Shown here: one piece after another, positions 58,673 to 64,000 of the stretch
Numbering within the stretch: the stretch's first letter is position 1
Layout of the letters: each line of letters opens with the position of its first letter
From: Aquabacterium sp. J223
GTDB lineage: Bacteria; Pseudomonadota; Gammaproteobacteria; Burkholderiales; Burkholderiaceae_C
Length of the DNA stretch: 64,000 nucleotides
Direction of reading: 5' to 3'
NCBI RefSeq assembly: GCF_024666615.1
Contig: NZ_CP088297.1
Location: 124,001 to 188,000, forward strand
The notes under the pieces: model-generated
The model's database searches: none
What the model was told of the DNA's origin: nothing
What the model saw: the letters and a program-made list of their open reading frames with translations, nothing else
Translations under genes and position numbers: made by a program

Positions 58673-59989
58673 ATGACGCACCAGCTGTTCTCACGCCCCG
58701 CCTCCCGCCGCGACTGGCTGCGCGGTGCCTCCAGCCTCGCCGGCAGCGCTGGCCTGCTCGGCCTGGCCGGCTGTGCCGGCGGCTTCGGCGGCGCCCCGTC
58801 GCGCGCCAGGGTGCTGGTGGTCGGCGGCGGTTACGGCGGCGCCACCGTCGCCAAGTACCTGCGCCTGCTGTCCGACCGGCAGCTCGACGTGGTGCTGGTC
58901 GAACCGCAGGCGGCCTTCGTCAGCTGCCCGATCAGCAACCTGGTGCTGGGCGGCAGCCGCACGCTGGCCGACATCACCGTGCCCTACGACACGCTGGCCT
59001 CGCGCCACGGCGTGCGCCTCGTGCGCGACACGGTGGCCGCGGTGGACGTGCAGAGGAAGACCGCCACGCTGGCCTCCGGGCCGGTGATCGCCTGGGACAA
59101 GCTGGTGCTGTCCCCCGGCATCGACCTGATGTTCGACACGGTGCAGGGCCTGCGCGAGGCGCAGGCCTCGGGCCAGGTCCTGCAGGCGTGGAAGGCGGGG
59201 CCGGAAACGCAGGCGCTGCGCCGCCAGCTGGAGGCCATGCCCAACGGCGGCACCTACGCCATCACCATCCCCGAAGCGCCCTACCGCTGCCCGCCCGGCC
59301 CCTACGAGCGGGCCTGCCAGGTGGCCAGCTACTTCCAGGCCGCCAAACCGCGCTCGAAGGTGCTGATCCTCGACGCCAACCCGGACGTCACCTCCAAGGG
59401 CGCGCTGTTCAAGAAGGTGTGGGCCGAACAGTACAAGGGCCTCGTCGAGTACCGGCCGCAGCACCGCGCGGTGGCGGTGGACGCGCGCACCAGCACCGTC
59501 AAGTTCGAAGTGCAGGAGGACGTCAAGGCCGACGTGCTGAACGTGCTGCCGACGATGCGCGCCGGCGCGGTGGCGGTGCAGGCCGGCCTGGCCAACGCCA
59601 ACGGCCGCTGGTGCCATGTGAACTGGCTCAACTTCGAGTCCACCGCGGCCAAGGACGTGCACGTGCTGGGCGACGCCATCCAGCTCGCCGCCGGCATGCC
59701 CAAGAGCGGCCACATGGCCAACAGCCATGCCAAGGTGGCCGCGGCAGCCATCGTCGCCGAGCTGGCCGGCCAGCCGCTGCCCAGCGCGCCGGTGCTGACC
59801 AACACCTGCTACAGCTTCACCGACGCCAAGCAGGTGGTGCACGTGGCCAGCGTGCACGCCTACGACCCGGCGGACCGCACCTTCAAGACGGTGCCCAACT
59901 CGGGCGGCCTGTCCACCGCGCCGAACGAGCTGGAAGGCGTCTACGCCTGGAACTGGGCGCGCACCATCTGGGCCGACGCGCTGGGCTGA
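58673..59989 (+). CDS. fccB: Flavocytochrome c sulfide dehydrogenase, flavin subunit (FccB/SoxF)
   Basis: A 438-residue periplasmic flavoprotein that oxidises sulfide to sulfur and passes electrons to the cytochrome subunit. The Tat signal SRRDWLRGASSLAG is followed by a hydrophobic stretch; the FAD motif is RVLVVGGGYGGATVAKYL. The two cysteines of the redox disulfide are seen in FVSCPISN and PYRCPPGPYERAC. The C-terminal FCSD domain (CYSFTDAKQVVHVASVHAYD) is complete. AAGGGG precedes the ATG. No sox cluster is present in the window, so the pair may act in sulfide detoxification. Confidence 0.93.
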   Translation: MTHQLFSRPASRRDWLRGASSLAGSAGLLGLAGCAGGFGGAPSRARVLVVGGGYGGATVAKYLRLLSDRQLDVVLVEPQAAFVSCPISNLVLGGSRTLADITVPYDTLASRHGVRLVRDTVAAVDVQRKTATLASGPVIAWDKLVLSPGIDLMFDTVQGLREAQASGQVLQAWKAGPETQALRRQLEAMPNGGTYAITIPEAPYRCPPGPYERACQVASYFQAAKPRSKVLILDANPDVTSKGALFKKVWAEQYKGLVEYRPQHRAVAVDARTSTVKFEVQEDVKADVLNVLPTMRAGAVAVQAGLANANGRWCHVNWLNFESTAAKDVHVLGDAIQLAAGMPKSGHMANSHAKVAAAAIVAELAGQPLPSAPVLTNTCYSFTDAKQVVHVASVHAYDPADRTFKTVPNSGGLSTAPNELEGVYAWNWARTIWADALG

Positions 59990-60039
59990 ACGAGTGCCCC
60001 CGGCCCTTCGGGTATGAAGGGCCACCCCCTGAGGGGGTG
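59990..60039 (+). repeat. fccB: Gene-end GC hairpin element, copy 5 (3' of fccB)
   Basis: Directly after the fccB stop: ACGAGTGCCCCCGGCCCTTCGGG, then the perfect hairpin CACCCCC-TGA-GGGGGTG (60023-60039). Layout as in the four minus-strand copies, here on the plus strand. CATACT at 60095-60100 further on is a weak -10 candidate for the next gene. Confidence 0.5.
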
Positions 60040-60130
60040 CTCAGCCGGCTTGGGGCGGCCCGGCGCTCGGCTGAGCGCCGCCCTCGGGCGGGCGCATACT
60101 TCGCGCCCCTCCCGCTGACCCTCGCACCGA

Positions 60131-60586
60131 ATGTCCCGTCTGGTCCTGCGTCCGCTGCTCGTCGTCCTGCTGCTCGGCCTGTCGGGCGCCGCGGCGCGCG
60201 CAGAGAGCTTCGTCTCTTCGGCCGCGTCGTCGGCCAGTTCGGCCTCGGTGGGCAGCCTGTCCGATTCGCTGCAGGGGTCCAGCCGCAGTTCGACCCGAGA
60301 CGACAAGGTGGCCGAGGGCGACTACCGGGTGCTGGCGGTGCAGGCCGAGGGCGAGCGCCAGCGGCTCACCCTGGAACCCGCCGGCGCGCCCGGCGACGGT
60401 TTCGAGCTGCGCCTGCCGCGCACCCTGGTCGAGCGCGAGGGGCTGGCCGCCGGGGCGCTGCTGCAGGTGCGCCGGCGGCCCTACGGCCTGCAGTTCGCGC
60501 GGGCCGAAGCGCGCCAGCAGCCCTTCTTCCTCGCGCTGGCCGACGACTGGCTGCACGGCCTGGCGGCGGTGCCCGTCGGCCGCTGA
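60131..60586 (+). CDS. Small exported protein, serine-rich N-terminus, unknown function
   Basis: A 151-residue protein with a Sec signal (RLVLRPLLVVLLLGLSGAAARA-E), a Ser/Ala-rich stretch SSAASSASSASVGSLSDSLQGSS, and a compact domain with GDYRVLAVQAEGERQRLTLEP and FELRLPRTLVEREGL. It is co-oriented with and 6 bp before a DUF2145 gene, so the two probably form an operon and act together in the periplasm. I do not recognise the family. Confidence 0.75.
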   Translation: MSRLVLRPLLVVLLLGLSGAAARAESFVSSAASSASSASVGSLSDSLQGSSRSSTRDDKVAEGDYRVLAVQAEGERQRLTLEPAGAPGDGFELRLPRTLVEREGLAAGALLQVRRRPYGLQFARAEARQQPFFLALADDWLHGLAAVPVGR

Positions 60587-60592
60587 CCGGCG

Positions 60593-61516
60593 ATGGGCCT
60601 GCGCCGCCGGCTCGGCCGCGCGGTCGCGCTCATCGGCTGGCTCTGCGGTCTGGCCGTCACCTCGCACGCCGCCTCGCTGCGGCTGTGCGACCACAGCCCG
60701 ACGCTGACCCCGCTGCAGCAGGACCGGCTGCTGCGGGTGGCCGGCATCGCCCGCGAGCGGCTCGACCGCTCCGACGCGGAGGTCGCGCTGGTGTCGCGCG
60801 CCGGCGTCGACCTGCGCCGCTTCGGCCAGCGCTATTCGCATGCGGGGGTGGGCCTGCGCGCGGGCCGGGTCGGCGCCTGGTCGGTGCGCCAGCTGTACTT
60901 CGCCTGCGACGAGGCCCGCCCGCGGCTGTACGACCAGGGCCTGCCCGGCTTCGTGTCCGGCACCGACACGCCGGACAGCGGCCGGCTGTCGCTGCTGCTG
61001 CTGCCGGCCGTGCTGGCCCGGCCGCTGGCGGCGACGGCGCTGGACGACGAACGCGCGCTGTCGCTGCTCGGCGCGCGCTACAGCGCCAACGCCCACCCCT
61101 GGTCGACCCGCTACCAGAACTGCAACCAGTGGCTGGTCGAGCTGATGGCGCTGGCCTGGGGCGACCGTGCCGCAGGCGGGGCCGGCGAGCCGCCGCGTGA
61201 ACGCGCGCAGCGCTGGCTGCGGGCGGCCGGCTACACGCCGACCCGGGTCGAGGTCGGCTCGCACGCGCTGATGTTCGCCGGCGGCTTCGCGCCCTGGGTG
61301 CGCCTGGACGACCACCCCGAGGTCGACCGCTTCGCCCTGGCGCTGCACATCAGCCTGCCGCCCGCGCTGGAGGCCTTCGCCCGCTCACGGGCGCCGGGCA
61401 GCCGGCACGTCGAGCTGTGCCACCAGGGCGGCCGGCTGGTCCTGCGGGAGGACGGGCCGCCGATCGCCGACGGGTGCGTGGCCGAGGCGGGCGACCGGGT
61501 GGTGCTGCTGGACTGA
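60593..61516 (+). CDS. DUF2145-domain exported protein
   Basis: A 307-residue protein with a signal peptide (VALIGWLCGLAVTSHA) and the DUF2145 features: YSHAGVGLRAG and YQNCNQWLVELMALAWG. A conserved His in the first and Cys in the second look like an NlpC/P60 or papain-like pair, which would suggest a peptidase or amidase; that is inference. Its stop lies 3 bp from the convergent BLUF gene. Confidence 0.85.
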   Translation: MGLRRRLGRAVALIGWLCGLAVTSHAASLRLCDHSPTLTPLQQDRLLRVAGIARERLDRSDAEVALVSRAGVDLRRFGQRYSHAGVGLRAGRVGAWSVRQLYFACDEARPRLYDQGLPGFVSGTDTPDSGRLSLLLLPAVLARPLAATALDDERALSLLGARYSANAHPWSTRYQNCNQWLVELMALAWGDRAAGGAGEPPRERAQRWLRAAGYTPTRVEVGSHALMFAGGFAPWVRLDDHPEVDRFALALHISLPPALEAFARSRAPGSRHVELCHQGGRLVLREDGPPIADGCVAEAGDRVVLLD

Positions 61517-61519
61517 CGC

Positions 61520-61945
61520 CTACCCCTGCCCGACCACGCTGGCCGTCGCCACCAGCTCGTCGAACAGCGCCATCGAGGCCCGGCCGGACACGGCGTAGGG
61601 GTCGAGCATGGCCGTCTCCGAGTACTTCAGCATCAGCGCCGGGTTCAGCCGGGCCAGGTTCACCTGGCCCATCGACCAGCCGGCGAAGCGGCGTTCGGCG
61701 ATCTCCTCGTAGCCGAGCAGGGTGACCTCGGCATGGCGCGGGTCGCGGGCGATGCGCAGGTACAGCGCGTTCACCGCCGCGCGGCCGCCCTCGAGCACCT
61801 GCAGGTACAGGCTGTCGGTGGAGCACAGCACGCCGGTGATGCCGGCTTTCGGGTTGTGGGCGCGCGACGCCTTCAGGATGGCGTGCAGCGTCTCGACGTC
61901 CACCGGAGCGGTGGCGCGGCTGGCGTAGAGCATGCGGACGAGCAT
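61520..61945 (-). CDS. BLUF-domain blue-light sensor
   Basis: A 141-residue single-domain photoreceptor that binds FAD. The key residues are present: Tyr7 (RMLYASR), Asn31 (HNPKAGITGVL) and Gln49 (LYLQVLEGG), the set needed for the light-induced hydrogen-bond switch, plus the C-terminal cap helices. It has no output domain, so it must act through a partner protein. It lies 11 bp behind folE on the same strand and is surely co-transcribed with it. ATG 61945 or the Met five codons on could be used. Confidence 0.92.
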   Translation of the reverse strand: MLVRMLYASRATAPVDVETLHAILKASRAHNPKAGITGVLCSTDSLYLQVLEGGRAAVNALYLRIARDPRHAEVTLLGYEEIAERRFAGWSMGQVNLARLNPALMLKYSETAMLDPYAVSGRASMALFDELVATASVVGQG

Positions 61946-61956
61946 GGCCGGTGCCT

Positions 61957-62685
61957 TTACTTCTTGGACAGCAGGGACAGGAACTCGCGGCGCAGGCTGG
62001 CGTCCTTGAGGAAGGCGCCGCGCATGACGCTGTTGGTCATCATCGACTCGTCGTCCTTGACGCCGCGCCAGTGCATGCAGAAGTGGTCGGCCTCCATGAC
62101 GATGGCCAGCCCGTCGGGCTTCACCCGCTCCTGCAGTTCGTTGGCCAGCATGGTCACCGCCTCCTCCTGGATCTGCGGGCGGCTCATGATCCAGTCGCAG
62201 ATGCGGGCGTACTTCGACAGGCCGATGAGGTTGCTGTGCTCGTTGGGCAGCACGCCGATCCAGACCCGGCCGAGGATGGGGCACAGGTGGTGCGAGCAGG
62301 CGCTGCGCACCTTCACCGGGCCGACGATCATCAGCTCGTTCAGCCGCTCGGCGTTGGGGAACTCGGTCACCGCGGGCATCGGCCGGTAGCGGCCGCGGAA
62401 CACCTCGTCGACGAACATCTTGGCCACCCGGCGGGCGGTGTCGTTGGTGTTGTGGTCGCTGTCGGTGTCGATGACCAGCGCCTGCAGCACCTCCTGCATC
62501 TTGGTGGCCACCTCGGCCTTCAGCTCCTCCAGCTCGCCGTCGCGGATGTGGTCGGCGATGTTGTCGTTGGCGTGGTGGCGGCAGTCCGCATTGACCAGCC
62601 GCCAGCGGATGCGCTGGCTGGCCGGCAGGCCAGCCACATCCTCTTCGCGGGTCGGCAGCAGGGCCGTGGGGGAGACACCGGACAT
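61957..62685 (-). CDS. folE: GTP cyclohydrolase I
   Basis: A 242-residue enzyme that turns GTP into dihydroneopterin triphosphate for folate (and photolyase antenna) synthesis. Zinc ligands are Cys130 and His133 in SACSHHLCPILG and Cys203 in FCMHWRG; DTARRVAKMF is the typical helix. The N-terminal 45 residues are longer than in E. coli FolE. ATG 62685 is chosen since the 32 upstream codons are Arg/Pro-rich read-through. It heads a two-gene unit with the BLUF sensor. Confidence 0.95.
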   Translation of the reverse strand: MSGVSPTALLPTREEDVAGLPASQRIRWRLVNADCRHHANDNIADHIRDGELEELKAEVATKMQEVLQALVIDTDSDHNTNDTARRVAKMFVDEVFRGRYRPMPAVTEFPNAERLNELMIVGPVKVRSACSHHLCPILGRVWIGVLPNEHSNLIGLSKYARICDWIMSRPQIQEEAVTMLANELQERVKPDGLAIVMEADHFCMHWRGVKDDESMMTNSVMRGAFLKDASLRREFLSLLSKK

Positions 62686-62833
62686 GGCAAACGCGCTCCT
62701 GGGCGGGGAGCGGGCGATTCTGCGCGTTTCGCCCGGGGCGGCGGCGCGTCGCGGCACAAGGCCCCGCGCCGGCTTCGGCAAGGCCGGGCGCAGGCCCTAG
62801 ACTTCGCGCCCGCTCCGCCACCGGTCTTTCGCC

Positions 62834-64000
62834 TTGTCGACCGCCCCGCCACACGGCCCCGCCCTGTCCCGCCTGCTCGACGGCACCGCCGACGCGGTGC
62901 AGGCCGTGCGCGCCGGCCGCTCGCTGACCGAGGCGCTGGCCGCGGTGCCCGGGCCGCTGCGGCCGGGTGTGCAGGCGCTGGGCTTCCAGGTGCTGCGCCG
63001 TCTCGGCGCCGCCGAGGTGCTGCGCCAGGCCGTCGCGCCGAAGACGCCGCCGCCGCGCGTCGACGCGCTGCTGCTCGCCGCGCTGGCGCTGCTGTGGCCG
63101 CCGGAGCCGGGCGAGGCGCCGCCCTATCCCGACCACACCCTGGTCGACCAGGCGGTCACCGCCGCCCGCCAGCGCACGCCGGCCGCCGCGTCCTTCGTCA
63201 ACGCCGTGCTGCGCCGCGTGGTGCGCGAGCGCGACGCCCTGGTCGCGCAGGCCTTGCACCGGCCGCTGGCCGCCTACAACCACCCGGCATGGTGGGTGGA
63301 GCGACTGCGCCAGGACTGGCCGACGCAATGGCAGCCCCTGCTGGCCGCCGCCAACCAGCGCCCGCCGATGACGCTGCGCGTGAACGCCCGTCGGGGCGAC
63401 GCCGCGGCTTACCAGCAGCGGCTGGCGGCGCAGGGCCGCGGCGCGCGGGTGGTCGGCGCGCAGGCCCTGGTGCTCGACACACCCTGCCCGGTCGACCAGC
63501 TGCCCGGCTTCGCCGAGGGCGAGGTGTCGGTGCAGGACCTGGCCGCGCAGCGGGCGGCGCCGCTGCTGCTCGGGGACGGCGAGGGCAGCCTGCCGCCCGG
63601 TGCCCGGGTGCTGGACGCCTGCGCCGCGCCGGGCGGCAAGACCGCCCACCTGCTGGAGCTGGCGCCGGCGCTGGACCTGCTGGCGCTGGACAGCGACGCG
63701 CAGCGGCTGGCCCGCGTGCACGCGACGCTGAACCGGCTGGGCCTGAACGCCGAGCTGAAGGCGGCCGACGCCCGCGACACCGCCGCCTGGTGGGACGGCC
63801 GGCCCTTCGACGCCATCCTGCTCGACGCGCCCTGCACCGGCTCGGGCGTGGTGCGGCGGCACCCCGACATCCGCTGGCTGCGCCGACCGGAGGACGTGGC
63901 CCACCTCGCCCGGACGCAGGCGCAGCTGCTCGATGCGCTGTGGCCGCTGCTGGCGCCGGGCGGGCGGCTGCTCTACGCCACCTGTTCCGTCTTCCGCGCC
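62834..64000 (+). CDS. rsmB: 16S rRNA (cytosine-967-C5)-methyltransferase, 3' end missing
   Basis: The first 389 codons of RsmB; the gene runs off the right edge. An N-terminal NusB-like RNA-binding domain (LVDQAVTAARQRTPAAASFVNAVLRR) precedes the SAM-binding methyltransferase: DACAAPGGKTAHLLEL, DSDAQRLARVHATLNRLGL, the motif-IV DAPCTGSGVVRRHPDIRW and motif-VI YATCSVF containing the catalytic cysteine, where the window nearly ends. TTG 62834 is the likely start (LSTAPPHGPALSRLLDG); TAGACT about 30 bp upstream may be its -10. Divergent from folE. Confidence 0.92.
   Translation, partial: MSTAPPHGPALSRLLDGTADAVQAVRAGRSLTEALAAVPGPLRPGVQALGFQVLRRLGAAEVLRQAVAPKTPPPRVDALLLAALALLWPPEPGEAPPYPDHTLVDQAVTAARQRTPAAASFVNAVLRRVVRERDALVAQALHRPLAAYNHPAWWVERLRQDWPTQWQPLLAAANQRPPMTLRVNARRGDAAAYQQRLAAQGRGARVVGAQALVLDTPCPVDQLPGFAEGEVSVQDLAAQRAAPLLLGDGEGSLPPGARVLDACAAPGGKTAHLLELAPALDLLALDSDAQRLARVHATLNRLGLNAELKAADARDTAAWWDGRPFDAILLDAPCTGSGVVRRHPDIRWLRRPEDVAHLARTQAQLLDALWPLLAPGGRLLYATCSVFRA

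Overview
The window looks like chromosomal DNA of a very GC-rich (about 70-75 %) betaproteobacterium of the order Burkholderiales, most like the Rubrivivax/Leptothrix/Piscinibacter group. The evidence is the gene content and order: bamE-dapB-exbB-exbD-leuS-lptE-holA, hpf-ptsN-hprK, folE next to a BLUF sensor, Bug-type solute receptors, and a rhombosortase with a GlyGly-CTERM protease. I see no rRNA, tRNA, IS element, integrase, prophage or CRISPR array. The window is mostly core genome with a few accessory points.

Layout. 1-9.8 kb: a carboxylate/fatty-acid catabolic block (IclR regulator, APH-like kinase, acyl-CoA ligase, Bug receptor), convergent with a five-gene branched-chain amino-acid type ABC transporter (livHMGFK) across a shared terminator. 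10-14.6 kb: AMP nucleosidase, a glycine-zipper lipoprotein, and a two-domain GH1/RmlD fusion. 14.7-21.5 kb: the bamE-to-holA operon (envelope, lysine, translation, replication), divergent from fur. 22-24.2 kb: hprK, ptsN and hpf. 24.7-27.6 kb: corA, a HAD phosphatase and a diiron protein. 27.6-32 kb: EamA permease, rhombosortase, glnE. 32-37 kb: a YhdP-like giant envelope protein and a nitrilase. 37-42 kb: CysB-like regulator, DUF72, UbiH-type hydroxylase, MFS exporter, MurU. 42-48 kb: tkt, gap, a small lipoprotein and a GlyGly-CTERM subtilase. 48-57 kb: SPOR protein, birA, SET methyltransferase, topB, a NIT-like sensor fragment, AEC permease, proA, an orphan Mrr-type N-terminal protein, queC. 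57.6-64 kb: LemA, flavocytochrome c sulfide dehydrogenase (fccAB), DUF2145, BLUF, folE and the start of rsmB.

Cross-cutting observations. (1) Four genes (dapB, an EamA permease, the YhdP-like gene and the UbiH-like gene) carry a single extra G/C that breaks the frame, three of them in G5-G6 runs; a small lipoprotein probably has a fifth. This means either indel errors in the assembly or slippage-prone tracts. (2) Five genes are followed directly by a GC-rich hairpin of one recognisable family. (3) Several genes without a Shine-Dalgarno have a -10-like hexamer ending 5-8 nt before the start codon, which suggests leaderless transcripts. (4) The rhombosortase and a matching GlyGly-CTERM substrate lie 17 kb apart. 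I did not find a clearly new multi-gene system. The best leads are the orphan Mrr-N protein in lower-GC DNA beside queC, the SET methyltransferase divergent from a topoisomerase with a histone-H1-like tail, and a minus-strand transcript candidate with a CCCTCCCTCCC tract behind the HAD gene.
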